Shown: piece after piece, positions 1 to 10,403 of the stretch
Layout of the letters: the number at the start of each line of letters is the position of its first letter
How positions within the stretch are numbered: the first letter of the stretch is position 1
Assembly (NCBI GenBank): GCA_000827325.1
Contig: KN832872.1
Coordinates: forward strand, 2,280,096-2,344,095
Origin: Oidiodendron maius Zn
Taxonomy: Eukaryota > Ascomycota > Leotiomycetes > Myxotrichaceae
Length of the DNA stretch: 64,000 nucleotides
Direction of reading: 5' to 3'
Notes under the pieces: model-generated
The model's database searches: none
What the model was told of the DNA's origin: nothing
What the model saw: the letters and a program-made list of their open reading frames with translations, nothing else
Made by a program: the position numbers and the translations under genes

Positions 1-275
1 GCCAAGAATCAGCTGCGCCGATGCGTCGTGCTCTTTCTCGCTGGAAGGACGCATGGGACGTTCAGCGGTCTCGAACGACTACAGAGGAATGGCAAGCATT
101 AGGTTTTATGAGAAATGCACCGGAATTTTGGTGGTTGGCTCGTGTCCTGAATGAAATGGACGTGAAAATAGAACGTGAGACAGATTCAAAGTTCGCTCAG
201 GAGGCTGCATTCTCGGAAGAGAACGTAGTTCACCTTGATAAGCTTTTTGCAAGTATGCAAAAACTGAACCTCTAA
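1..275 (+). CDS. C-terminal end of a fungal transcription factor (5' end outside window)
   Basis: The reading frame is open from the window edge (first full codon at base 3) to a TAA at 273-275, so this is the last 90 or so residues of a longer protein. The stretch with W-K-D-A-W near the start and an N-A-P-E-F-W-W-L-A-R-V-L block resembles the C-terminal tail of fungal regulators with a Fungal_trans domain (tails of the form GF-x-K/R-N-x-x-x-FW-L-x-x-L-L are common there). The DNA-binding part lies outside the window. Family assignment rests on this short tail only, so it is tentative; that it is the real end of a coding region is more likely than its exact class. Confidence 0.45.
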   Translation, partial: QESAAPMRRALSRWKDAWDVQRSRTTTEEWQALGFMRNAPEFWWLARVLNEMDVKIERETDSKFAQEAAFSEENVVHLDKLFASMQKLNL

Positions 276-645
276 ACCAAGTACTATTTACGTAGCGAAA
301 CTATGACATGATATAAATATCCTACTTGGCAAGCGTTGCTTCACATTTAGTTATACTAGAAGGAGTAAATAGGATTTAACGGCTTATATTTCGCTTTCAA
401 AGTTCCGGAAGTATTGAAAGAAATAAGATAAGAGGTAAATCATATCCTGTTAGTATATCCCTTGAAAACACGAAGTAGTGCCCGGCATAGGAACACTAGA
501 CTACCAATGAGTTTCGCTAGGCTTCTAAGTCCTATGACATCTCTCGCTGCTTCCACAGGGACCACTCATCCGCTAACTGCCACCCGTACAACCAGCCCAT
601 ATCTTTGACTCCCAGCTGAGCTGACACTGTGCTCTTGTCTTCGTT
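276..645. other. Intergenic, nothing recognised
   Basis: AT-rich spacer between the partial regulator and the decayed monooxygenase. I see no gene or repeat in it. Confidence 0.5.
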
Positions 646-1060
646 CTAGTTGACCAGTGCTACCCGGTTCTTGTCCACCTGGGTCGAGAATTCTGTCACT
701 TGCTTTACTCGCTGCCACCGCCAGCTCTGCCGATGTGCCAGAACCGAGTTGATCTCCGTCTCCGTCGTCACCTCACCCAGTGCGATCCTCAGCCTGTAAG
801 CGTCCTCTATCGCCATCCCCGCTACTTGCCCGCCTGGAGGGGAAGACATGAGCTGCATCTCCTAGTATCACTGCCCTTTCTCTTTCTGCAACCCACGTCT
901 GAAAATTTGGCATGGCATAATACGGCCAGAGAAGGACAGGAATCACATGGTCTTCATCTACAATCTCAATGGCCGATGCCACCAAGTCGAGCTATTCCTC
1001 CTCTGTGATCTCTTCCCCCACTATTCCGTACAATATCTAGTAACCTGTCGCGTTTACCCC
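646..1060 (-). pseudogene. Decayed FAD-dependent monooxygenase (C-terminal half)
   Basis: On the minus strand two frames together give the end of a class A flavin monooxygenase. The upstream frame (about 985 down to 860) carries the FAD-contacting block V-I-L-G-D-A-A-H-V-F-P. The next frame (858 down to 646) carries the continuation P-P-G-G-Q-V-A-G-M-A-I-E-D-A-Y-R-L and a short tail to a stop. The frame changes between H-V-F-P and P-G-G-Q, so one indel is visible. Going upstream, a sequence reading E-E-I-T-E-E-E continues into L-D-L-V-A-S-A only through an in-frame TAG near 1000. No N-terminal Rossmann GxGxxG part was found. This is therefore a 5'-truncated relic of a host-type oxidoreductase gene. 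Substrate unknown. A second, apparently intact flavin monooxygenase lies at the right edge of the window but I cannot say that they are related copies. Confidence 0.7.
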
Positions 1061-1464
1061 TTAGAGTTCTCTACATCATAAATTCACGGTCCTCAAGTCC
1101 CAGCTGAACGGCGACCCGAACCATTTTGCTGTCGGGGTCGGATACACGAAGAGAACTATGCCTCGTCGCGTCGTCATCGCCATGGCACACTGTCTCAGCA
1201 GCGAGCAGGATCGGGATACGAGTTACAAGGCTTCAGCAAGTCCATGCAGCGGGGCATATTAGCCGCTAGCATATCACAACGGGTTTTGCTAGAATTAAAA
1301 GGCGAAGTTTTATTCCGCTAGAACATTAAAATAATAAATGATTAAACTAATAAATGAGATACAATGCTAAGGTACTATATAAACGCCAGGGCGTGCATTT
1401 TGAAATAAGGGATTTGGGGACAATGGAGTGAATCACGTGATAATACGATATCCGTCGTTCTTGT
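1061..1464. other. Intergenic, AT-rich in its second half
   Basis: Possibly more of the decayed monooxygenase at its left end. The part around 1260-1400 is AT-rich and has no coding look. Nothing else recognised. Confidence 0.4.
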
Positions 1465-1565
1465 TGGTGTGCCCGAAGGACTCAATGTACGCAGGCATAC
1501 AGTACATTTGGTACTGCTTATGTATTTAATAGGCTTCTCCCACTGTAGTGGCAATTCAACTCCAG
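1465..1565. repeat. Relic copy of the 9750-9850 segment
   Basis: About 100 bases here match 9750-9850 in the same orientation at roughly 85-90% identity by eye, including the shared word GGACTCAATGTACGCAGG. At 9750-9850 this stretch is the 3' end of a broken membrane-protein gene on the minus strand, including its stop and a little downstream sequence. The copy here has lost the open frame. It points to an old segmental duplication or gene relic. Confidence 0.8.
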
Positions 1566-2312
1566 ATCGAGTATTGCAACAGTTCTTAACGTGCTATCTC
1601 TTGAACATGGCAGCTATAAAATTTATTGCAGGGCTGAATTTTACTAATACAGTATTAAATTTTGCCCCCGAAAGTCCGGGACGAGATAAAGTCGGAATTA
1701 GAGTTCCTGGTCCCCTTGTGTCGGAAGTTACGGCAGGATGTAAGACGCTATTGGTTAAATCTGGAGCCCGACGGGTAACACTTCCATCTTTTCGCCGTTA
1801 ATCATCCAGACAGACGCTGAATTGAGTAGCTCTTGCCCATAACCATTTTGACAGCCTTTTGACCTGGTTCTTCACCTGAATGACGCACGCGCTAAGGGCA
1901 GGCGCAAGATCCTTGTTGTGACATGAGAGCAACACAGCGACCGTAAGTAGTGGCGGCGGCCTCGAATTAGATCCGGAACCTCGATGTGCGCTTCTCCGTG
2001 TTCCCTTTTTGAAGCATTTCGCCACTTTACGATATAAGTTCGCTACTTCGTACTTCTAGTTGCGACTTCCTTCCTTCATTGTAGTGGGACCTCCCATTCC
2101 AAGTACTAATAACGTCTTAGGCCACTATGGGCCAAGATCCAGACTGACTTAGATGATGAGATTGAGAGCGAAAATGTTTTGAAACGAGTTCCATTTCTCA
2201 TCTGATCTTATTCTTTCTAATTCTTTCTACAATCTACCATCCAACATAATATCACCAACAATATAACGCCCTTTTTAAGTTACTAGCTATCGGACTTCAG
2301 TTGCTTGCATAC
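1566..2312. other. Intergenic and upstream region of the carrier gene
   Basis: No supported gene. Short open frames at 1469-1801 and 1798-2025 have no family features. The last 100 bases or so are AT-rich and probably hold the carrier promoter and 5' leader. Confidence 0.4.
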
Positions 2313-3563
2313 ATGTCCATTCCACCGATGTCTACGCACCAGTCAGGCGCAGGAGACTCAATGCGCCTTGAACATTTACGCCAAATAACCCATCAAAAAT
2401 TAGGAGACGATAGTCAACTACTAAATTGTAACAAAAAGCGAACAACCACATATCAAATGGCAGTTACGAAGATAACATGGGATGAATTTTTTGCCGGAGG
2501 GTAGATTCTATGCCTTTTCACTCGTTTTCTATGCCTATGCTTACTTCATATATCTAGGATAGGCGCAACGGCGGCCACCCTCCTCACATCACCTCTTAAT
2601 GTCGTTATAACCAGGCTACGGTCGGATTTCTATCCATCACAGCTTCGTAATCCGAGTCCTCAAATCTCGCCAGCACCCGGAAAACCCCCCTTTCTTCCTT
2701 CGCCTGGACTATATTTCCGCCGAACGTTCCAACTCCTCTCCTCAATACACCGCACTGAGGGCTGGCGCACCATTCTTAAAGAGCTTAGACCAAATATTCT
2801 TAGCGTGGTCCCTTCAACTGCAATGAAATTTTACATATATAGCAATAACAAACGTATCGTCTCGCAAAAGTTATTCGGAGGCCAGGAGAAGGCTTTAGTG
2901 CAACTGCTTGCCGCTGCCGCTGCAGCTACTGCAACGAATACAGCAACGACCCCGGTATGGCTTATAAAGACCAGACTAGAGCTTGACATATCAGTTGCCG
3001 AAAAGACAGGTCGAAAGTACAAAACGGCTTTCGATTGTATGATGCAGATTATTCGGCAGGAGGGTATTAAGGGGCTCTATCGAGGCTGGAACGCAAGTTA
3101 CTTGGGTGTTGCAGAATTCTCGTTACATTTGACTTTCTATGAGCGGATGAAGATATTCCTTGCAAGATACTCCGACAAGAATCAGACATCGATATGGTAT
3201 CAACAAGGGGATTTGGGGGGCAAGATTGGTGCTGCAGTATCTTCTAAACTTCTTGCAGTCATGGTCATGTATCCTTTCGGAGTCAGTTATCTTATCCTCA
3301 ACCTATCTTATTATTAATTATTAACTGACTACAAATAGACCATACGAACAAGACTACACCAAGCACCGACCATCAACGGACCGCTGAAATATACTAGCAT
3401 TGCACAGTGTTTCCGTCACGTATGGAAGGAGGAGGGTTTCATGTCGATGTACCGTGGACTCGGCCCGCATGTTTTGCGGGTACTACCTTCTACTGCTATC
3501 TTGTTTGGCGTCTTTGAAGCCGTTATGAAATACCTTGGAACTTCCAAGGTGAAGGACTCATAA
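2313..3563 (+). CDS. RIM2-like mitochondrial carrier (SLC25 family), divergent
   Basis: Three exons: 2313-2500, 2558-3281, 3339-3563, with two 57-nt GT-AG introns; 378 aa, the same size as yeast Rim2 (pyrimidine nucleotide carrier of the inner mitochondrial membrane). The three carrier repeats are visible: repeat 1 around S-P-L-N-V-V-I-T-R-L, repeat 2 T-P-V-W-L-I-K-T-R-L-E-L-D followed by G-L-Y-R-G-W-N-A-S-Y-L-G, repeat 3 Y-P-F-G-T-I-R-T-R-L followed by V-N/I-N-G-P-L-K-Y. The tryptophan in the second signature and the Q-A-P-T-x-N-G-P-L-K-Y block are typical of RIM2. Odd: the carrier signature PX[D/E]XX[K/R] has lost its acidic residue in repeat 1 (N) and repeat 3 (G), and its basic residue in repeat 1 (I). 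These normally form the matrix salt-bridge gate. It is therefore probably an extra paralogue rather than the housekeeping copy. The first ATG at 2313 was taken as start; upstream in-frame codons lack an ATG. Confidence 0.9.
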
Positions 3564-3942
3564 CCCGATCAGTGTGGTTATCCTGCCACTGCGAGAGCTC
3601 TCCACAGGTAGATTCTATCTATTGAGAGCTTTTTGCCAAGACGATGTCTTTATTAAGAGATTCTCTTCCTCGATAATTCTTTATCAAGAAAATCTCTCTG
3701 CGAAGCACTGTCGACGGGATATATTTTCTTAAATGCCCCGTGGGGCAAATTTGCTAAACGATTATTCCGTCCCTAAGCAGTCACGTCTTGCTTTTGCGAT
3801 GCACTCCCTGTGCAGTCTCGATGATAGCTCTCTTCCTCTCACCACCAGACACGCCTCTGATGAACTCATTGCCAACTTTCGTCTCTTAATAGCTCTCTAC
3901 ACAGGAACTAGAACAATTGCGAAGCAAAAAGGCATCCTACGC
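3564..3942. other. Spacer between convergent carrier and MFS genes
   Basis: Contains the 3' ends of two convergent genes. No terminator-like or coding structure stands out; a short open frame at 3733-3993 is antisense to the MFS 3' end. Confidence 0.5.
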
Positions 3943-5681
3943 TTATCGCCCTTGAAGCACCTTCTTCATTGGTCCAAAAGTGCCGGTAAATGAACGAATC
4001 CTCTTTCCGAAGAAGTACAAAACAAGAGAAAGCGAAAAGATAGCATATTGAATACCAACCATTTCTCCAAACGCTCTTTTGATACCTTCGACTTGAATCC
4101 AATCCTGGATATAGAGTGAGAGAAGGCAGGCCATGACATTCCTCACTACGAACACAATAACCAGAACTTCTCCCGAGATCTAACAGACAATAAAATCAGT
4201 ATAGCTCTCCTCCACCGGGCGGGGGGGGGGGGGCGCTGTGGGTTTAGAGGCTGAGGTAAGGGAACTTACAGGCCGATAAGCATCAACGGCATAAGTAACG
4301 ACCACATTACTTGCAGCCGTGAGAGCAAATCCCAGCATAGCGAATCCAACTATAGCACCCCAATAATTCTTCTTATCGGCAATAATCATACCGTATGTCA
4401 ACACCCCCATGGGCCCGATAATAGCCGGGAAGATCATTGCAGGAAGACGAAATTCTGGTTCGGCAATGCCTCCTTTCCGAGCAGTTGCTCTGTTGGCTAT
4501 GAAATCGATAAGACGACCGCCTATGAAGAATGATATTACTGCGCCGACGAAACCGGCAATGGACATTAGACCTAGACTGTGGATTGTCCAGTGATAAGGA
4601 GCGGCAGTGAATGTCCGAGAGGACGTGAGTTGAATGGAAATATTCCTTTGAGTTGTTAATTAGCAATTCCTCGTACTTGTTAAGATAAGTTGACTGGACT
4701 TACCAGCCAACGCAAACACCGATTGTGAGGCCCACGATTACCACCGGTGGGTAGGCAAGGAGAACGAGGGTACTGGCAAACCAGCGGAAGAACGAGGCTT
4801 CACTATCATAACCATGACTCAGCGACAAGGAAGTTAAATAGCTCCTCTTCGCAGGATATGCTTCGTCTGGAAGTTCAAGATTGACTTTATCTCTCGCATA
4901 AGCCGTTTCATGGATTGTGAAGAATCCAATGACAAACGTAACACCAGATGCGATAGCCACGAAGCCCAGCATCCATCTCCAACCCGCATATTGCACTAAA
5001 TATGCATTGATGAGAGGCCCGAGAAATACACCAGCGCTGATGGCAATATGGAAGAACATCATAAAATGACCACGCTCATGGAAATAGAAAAGATCGGCAA
5101 CGACAGAGGGGACGGTCGCATCCGCAGCCGCGCTCATGAAGCCGCCTATAATCCTGCTGGCGAGGAGATTGTCATAGCTATGTGCGTAGTAACCCCAAAT
5201 ATTTGTTACCATGAGGAGGATAAGCGATGATAGGTAGATGGGTCTTTTTCCAACTATTCGCATCATGGGCATCCAGAACAAGTTTCCAAGGCCCATTGCC
5301 AGTAACTGGATTGAAGTGAGGTAGCCAGCGCGAACAGTAGTTGTTTTAAACTCTTTGGAGACAGGGACAATGGCGACGGTAAAGTTGCTGCTGTTGAGCA
5401 GACCGAGGAAGGCGAAGAAGCATATTGTGAGATAGGTCGCGTATTTCTGGACATACGGCCAGTTCTAGAGGTAAAAGTTTAGAGTACGCTATGCTAATAG
5501 CTGAGGTAAATGAAGTACCCACTAATGGATCATTGGGATCGTTAGAGGGCTGTGGTCGCAGTAGGATTCCCTTCTTCGATCGCTTCCCTTCAACAAGCTC
5601 GATATCCTCTAGCTCATGGCTTGTTGGATTGCTGGTTTCCTCGTTGGAGACTGTGACGCCTTTCTCCCCTATCGGCGACAT
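3943..5681 (-). CDS. MFS transporter, DHA1-like drug:H+ antiporter type
   Basis: Four exons on the minus strand: 5681-5523, 5464-4704, 4645-4270, 4179-3943; introns of 58, 58 and 90 nt; 510 aa. The hydrophilic N-terminus (about 55 residues) ends in N-D-P-L-N-W-P, the usual entry to transmembrane helix 1 in this fungal family, and the first intron splits exactly after N-D-P-L. The helix 2-3 loop reads G-N-L-F-W-M-P-M-M-R-I-V-G-K-R-P, the family version of motif A. About twelve hydrophobic helices follow with a central loop after H-E-T-A-Y-A-R-D-K. The C-terminal half has G-G-R-L-I-D and R-N-V-M-A-C. It is probably a plasma-membrane exporter of small toxic compounds or metabolites; substrate cannot be read. 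The next gene upstream (6755) is a Zn2Cys6 regulator in divergent orientation, a plausible regulator by position only. The third intron contains a run of 13 G on the plus strand. Confidence 0.9.
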
Positions 5682-6754
5682 CTTTGCTCCTGGTATTTGA
5701 GCTGCGGTAGCTCTGGACGCGAATGCTGCAACAGAGAAGAGAACACATAAGGAGCAAGGAGAGAAAATATAGCGGGAAATGGGATACCCGACACTAACGC
5801 GTGCACCAAAACCACGCCGACAGCAATTCCAACAGCATGTTCCAGGGTGTGGGAGAACTATTCCCAGTGCGGGGAACTCGCCGATGCCGACGCGGCATTA
5901 TTTCAAGAAGCTCGAAATGTACGGGTGCGATTAGTAGCAAAGAATACATTCGCACCCCTTAGCTGGTCTTATATTAGGACTTTTATATACTACTTACTTT
6001 CATTCTGAACTGCTTGACTTATTAAATAAGCTAGATACTCGATACTAGATATTTGATATACTGATCTGTATATAAAAGAAAGGCCCTAATTAATACTTAC
6101 TTCGAAGTGCCTATAGACCGCTCCCGGCCCTGCCCGTTAAGTCAAGGTCAGCCCTTTTCAAATCCAGATATGACTGAATCGCCACAATGACTCTTGACTC
6201 CTTAGCAAGGCAAGAATATTAAATTCTGCACCGCGTGTATACCCAAGTGCTTGTAGCCCACTGCACCGCTCCTAAAGGAACAAACGGCCCTCGACAAAGG
6301 GAGTTGGAATGGAAAGATATAGGTAACATTTCCTTTAGTTATGTTCGCCAAATCTAGAAAGTCAAAGGCTGGCTAAGGTTGTAGATTTCAGCCACTTCAA
6401 TAAAAGGCAACCAATGCCACGTTCAACATCGTCTCTTATCCATCATCATCTTAACGCACATTCTAAAATCTCACTAAGCGCTTCTGGATTAGATCATCAA
6501 TTATTACACCCCACCTCGTTATTTAGGCCAATAATGGGGGCGCTGCAAAATAGACCAGCATACTAGTCTGCTCCCCCTCCAATCATGGCCAAGGATGCAA
6601 TTGCACTGGTGTGGCTGTATCTTCAGCTCTATTGCGCAAGGAAGAACTCGCGTCTCCCCAGGTGTTTTCGCTGACGTTATCAATATCAGCTTTCCCAGAT
6701 GAATATCAACTTCATATATATTCGTATCGTCTTCCTGTGCTTATAACGGCAGAC
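5682..6754. other. Divergent promoter region with AT-rich island
   Basis: Intergenic space shared by the MFS gene (leftward) and the Zn2Cys6 regulator (rightward). About 5940-6110 is strongly AT-rich with many TA steps, as in decayed repeat DNA or RIP-mutated sequence, but I recognise no element. No gene seen. Confidence 0.5.
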
Positions 6755-8803
6755 ATGTCTACCCTAAGCGAGGTCGCCGGATCTCAGAAGCGGGTGCGAA
6801 AGGGGACCCATAGTTGTGTTGAGTGCAGGAGACGCAAGAGGCGATGTATTTGGCCTTCTGAGGCGGACAAATGTGCGTCATGTGCAACTCAGGGGAATCG
6901 ATGTTTCGAACAAACCTATCGACCTCCCTCATCGCAGAAGATGATGACCATGCGGCAAAGAATCAATCAATTGGAAGAGATACTCCAGCAGATTCTTGAA
7001 CGAAAAGGGAATATAGATTCAGCGCTGAGTCTTGACCTCCTGGAACTCAACATTGCAGATGCAAAGAAAGGACTGAGGACAAAGCTCAACATCTCGGCTG
7101 TGGCTACTGCAGCCGATTCCTCTAGCATGTCGGACTCGTCTCAATCCACCAGTCGCCCAGCTGACTGGACAAATGCACCCCTTTTCGGCTTATTTGACAA
7201 CGCTGTTTTGGGCCACGAGTGGGAAGATACTCTTGGAGATGTTCCATTTAAGAGTTCACGAGGGAGCCTTGGAGTTATGGAGAGGAATACAAAACTTTTG
7301 AGAAGCTTGCGATCTCTTGCCCCGAGTTCAGATGCTGTGAGTCTGATCTTAGATGAGAGTCGTACTCCACTTGGTATTCTAGGGCAGATTTTCCACGATA
7401 TGCCTGGCCTCGGCACCTATTGCCTCGACGGTTCTCAAATCGACCTTCAGCATCATATAGTCCAGTCTTTTGAATCAAAGGATGTTGCGACCGTTACGAA
7501 AGTACTTCTCTGTCTCGCGTCCTGCATTCAGCAACTTCCAGCCAACTTTAACTTAGGATCCGCAATAATCCCAGCGCCGCTAGAAACTCTCCAGAATTAC
7601 TACATTGAATCCGCCGAAGCATTCCTTGGACCAGATGAAGGGATTATAGGCACGATTGATGGTTTGGAATGTGTGCTAGCGCAATTCAGATACTATCTAA
7701 ACTTTGGTATTCCTCGAAAGGCTTGGGTGATACTCCGACGTGCTATCGCTTTTGCTCAATTACTTTCAGAGACTCACAGATACCCTTCTGATAGTCAGCT
7801 GAAAAGTCGAAAAGAATCCCTCTGCTTTCAGATTTGGCTAGTAGACAAGTGCTTATCTCTTCTGCTTGGTCTTCCATACGCTGTCCACTCGCTTCCCTGC
7901 AAGATTCAAGATATTTCCGGCGAAGATTCAAAAACTCAGTTCTTCTTCAGGCTCGGTACGATTGCCAGACGTGTCATAGATCGCAATCAGCAGCGAGATA
8001 ACATCACCTATGCAGATACGCTTAAGCTAGATCTAGATTTGCAAGCATGCAAGAATATAATGCCACACTCTTGGTGGCAATTCTCCCCAGACTCCGAAAC
8101 ACCGTTAAAAGAGATTTACGAGATATTTACGACTCAATGTTGGTTCTATAACCTGACGAATCTCATACACCAACCTTTCGTTCTGAAATCGTTTACCGAT
8201 TCAGATTTTAATCCAAGCACAGTCGAAGCTTTAGCATCATCTCGAGCTATGATTAGCTGCTATCAGACCCTTCGAGATCAGAATCGACCAGTCCTTCAGG
8301 TGTGTAACCTTATGGATTTTGAGGTCTTTACAGGAGCTATGGTCATAATGCTTTGTCAATTAGGCGGCCTTAGAGGTTATGAAGAGAAAGAGCGGGAAGA
8401 TGATCGTGAGCTGATCTATAGCCTTATTGATACCTTTAAGCGGGTTGCGTGTGACGTACCTGATGATGTCCCTACCCAGGCATTACGTCTCGTCGAGAGT
8501 CTCTGGGTCTTCCACGATAGTAATTCGACAGCCGACACAACTTTTCATGCTACCATCCCGTATTTTGGAGAGTTCCGCATCAAGAAATTAAACGAAACGA
8601 AATTTAGAACAAAAGGCACTGACTCTCTGATAGCCGGCTTGGATTTAAGAAAGTCAACGGAAGATATGACAATTGAGCGTGCTATTGACTTTGAGTGCGT
8701 TGATCAGCTTTATAACTCTCCTCCGTGGAGTACAGCAGCGGCGGAATGGGTAAATGGAGTTGACTTTGGGTTTCAAGATGGCTGGAGCTGGGATATTAGG
8801 TAG
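6755..8803 (+). CDS. Zn2Cys6 (GAL4-type) transcription factor
   Basis: Single exon from ATG 6755 to TAG 8801-8803, 682 aa. The frame is open another 144 nt upstream without an ATG, so 6755 is the best start. Residues about 20-50 are a binuclear zinc cluster with spacing C-x2-C-x6-C-x8-C-x2-C-x6-C (H-S-C-V-E-C-R-R-R-K-R-R-C and K-C-A-S-C). A leucine/isoleucine heptad stretch (M-R-Q-R-I-N-Q-L-E-E-I-L-Q-Q-I) follows and should act as dimer coiled coil. The middle and C-terminal parts have the hydrophobic helical character of the fungal regulator middle-homology region, e.g. around F-R-Y-Y-L-N-F-G and the L-I-H-Q-P-F block near residue 475. The nuclear regulator binds CGG-type sites. Targets unknown; the divergent MFS exporter is the nearest candidate. 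Confidence 0.9.
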   Translation: MSTLSEVAGSQKRVRKGTHSCVECRRRKRRCIWPSEADKCASCATQGNRCFEQTYRPPSSQKMMTMRQRINQLEEILQQILERKGNIDSALSLDLLELNIADAKKGLRTKLNISAVATAADSSSMSDSSQSTSRPADWTNAPLFGLFDNAVLGHEWEDTLGDVPFKSSRGSLGVMERNTKLLRSLRSLAPSSDAVSLILDESRTPLGILGQIFHDMPGLGTYCLDGSQIDLQHHIVQSFESKDVATVTKVLLCLASCIQQLPANFNLGSAIIPAPLETLQNYYIESAEAFLGPDEGIIGTIDGLECVLAQFRYYLNFGIPRKAWVILRRAIAFAQLLSETHRYPSDSQLKSRKESLCFQIWLVDKCLSLLLGLPYAVHSLPCKIQDISGEDSKTQFFFRLGTIARRVIDRNQQRDNITYADTLKLDLDLQACKNIMPHSWWQFSPDSETPLKEIYEIFTTQCWFYNLTNLIHQPFVLKSFTDSDFNPSTVEALASSRAMISCYQTLRDQNRPVLQVCNLMDFEVFTGAMVIMLCQLGGLRGYEEKEREDDRELIYSLIDTFKRVACDVPDDVPTQALRLVESLWVFHDSNSTADTTFHATIPYFGEFRIKKLNETKFRTKGTDSLIAGLDLRKSTEDMTIERAIDFECVDQLYNSPPWSTAAAEWVNGVDFGFQDGWSWDIR

Positions 8804-9768
8804 ATGAGCAATATTTTGTGCGTGTAAGCTATTATTCAAAACGTCTCCAAGTTGAGCCAATTGAATTTGGAAGTTATTAGGAACAAACTCAAGAGTTTAG
8901 ATCAAAGAAGGTTGAAAGAAAATAGTGTCTTTATCATGTGCTCTAATCAGCACAATTTTTCATCCTAACACACGTAATTCTACGAACAGGTTCTGAATGC
9001 TCACTAAAATGTCAAGTTCTCCCATGTAGGCACGAAAAGTAGGATTAGAATCTAGGCCTGGGGGAATCTGTTAGTAGTTGGCTCAACGGTCTCTCTACCT
9101 CGGCGCCTGGGGTAGCCAAATAAGTCTTGGCTTCATTCTCTGTTTGGAAGCGATTGAGCATTGAGACTGCTACAGAGTGAGTCAAGAATTACATTGCAAA
9201 GAAAGTAGAAGATCGCCACTCTTACATGCAATGTCTTGAATTTTCATGCCAAATAAACGGGCCAAATTATTCAATGTTATATTAAGTAAGTATCATTCTA
9301 GAGTTATGTGATCTAACCTATTTCTAAATCGTGAAATACGATATTTACTAGGAGGGTCTTTACTTTCAACATCTCATTCTCTGTAGTCTTAACTACTTAA
9401 TATAACAGGCCTTCAATAGGGCATTCAGATCCGTTAAGCAACTAACCAATTACGCGATAGCCTTAAACTATTAACTGCTTAATTGTGTAGAGCAGTAGAT
9501 TAATTACTATGGCAGAAATATATCAGAACTAAAGTCTAGGCCTCCACTAAACAGGGAAATCGTCACCGGTGGTGACGGTAAGTAAATGCTTAGCTGACGT
9601 TACTCTTCTTGGTGTACAAGGGAATTAGAGCAGTATTTGGCCACTACAGCGTCTATAGAGTCAATCTGTGAGGTTTGAACCTCGATACTACAGGGCACGT
9701 AAGGTATGTCTAGTGGTCTAGTTACGTGATTGGAATGTATTTTAAGGTCTGTTGGAGTGCCGAGGGAC
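8804..9768. other. Intergenic, AT-rich
   Basis: No gene recognised. About 9230-9500 is AT-rich with repeated TTAATTA/TAACTA-like words. The short open frame at 9600-9806 has no family feature and overlaps the end of the next gene relic. Confidence 0.5.
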
Positions 9769-9850
9769 TCAATGTACGCAGGCATACAGTACACTTGGTA
9801 CTGCATATGTATTTAATAGCTTCTCCCACTGTAGTGGCAAAATCAACTCG
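9750..9850. repeat. Copy of the 1465-1565 segment
   Basis: Same-orientation partner of the 1465-1565 repeat, 8.3 kb away. It covers the C-terminal codons, stop and immediate downstream bases of the broken membrane-protein gene. Confidence 0.8.
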
Positions 9851-10403
9851 TCATCGTTCTCCTTGAAGGTTGGAGTCGGTAGGATAACATTTGGGCGAGG
9901 CGTAATAACGGAAGCATTCAAAATCCAAGATAGAGATAGCACAATTATTGGAACAAAGATTTTAAAGGCAGGCATTTTGAAATTTCTGGCCAAAAACCAT
10001 ATGTAAAGCCAGGTAAATAATGGCAGGTCTAGCAAACAATGGTATATCCTTTCGGATGGTCTCAAGATATCAGGGCTATGTGGAATGCCATGTAAGAGTG
10101 TCAAAGGACTTTGCTGAGGGTTCAAAAATTAATAGAGATACTCGAGCTACTTTCCAACACCTACTGCGCCAGATCCAAACCTGTACGTGATTTCCAAATA
10201 GAGGATCACAAGAATGGACATGAAGCTGAATGCTAGGCTACAGCGCAGAATATTGAAATCCATGCCACCTCTGGCCAGGGGTCCCACCGTTCCCTCCGGG
10301 ATAATATGCAGTAGATGAGTTCCCAAAGGCCAAAAGAAGGACCACGGCCGGTGATGGTTACTATAACAGCGTAGCTGGCGAGCGTCTTGGCGAAATCCCA
10401 CAT
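9769..10403 (-). pseudogene. Broken multi-helix membrane-protein gene, family not recognised
   Basis: On the minus strand an ATG at 10403 opens a frame with a hydrophobic N-terminus (M-W-D-F-A-K-T-L-A-S-Y-A-V-I-V and G-L-W-E-L-I-Y-C). Around 10320 the sensible reading shifts to another frame giving P-E-G-T-V-G-P-L-A-R-G-G-M-D-F and a transmembrane helix (S-F-M-S-I-L-V-I-L-Y-L). A GT-AG intron (10164-10114, 51 nt) then joins in phase to P-H-S-P-D-I-L-R-P-S-E-R-I-Y-H, a further helix, and a tail ending V-L-Y-A-C-V-H and TGA at 9769. The frame change suggests one indel, so I call it a pseudogene; a misjudged extra intron is the alternative. I do not know the family. Its 3' end is repeated at 1465-1565, so at least two relics of this gene type lie in the window. 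Confidence 0.5.

Noticed and set aside
3733-3993. Plus-strand open frame between carrier and MFS gene
   Set aside because: Overlaps the MFS 3' end on the other strand and shows no family feature.
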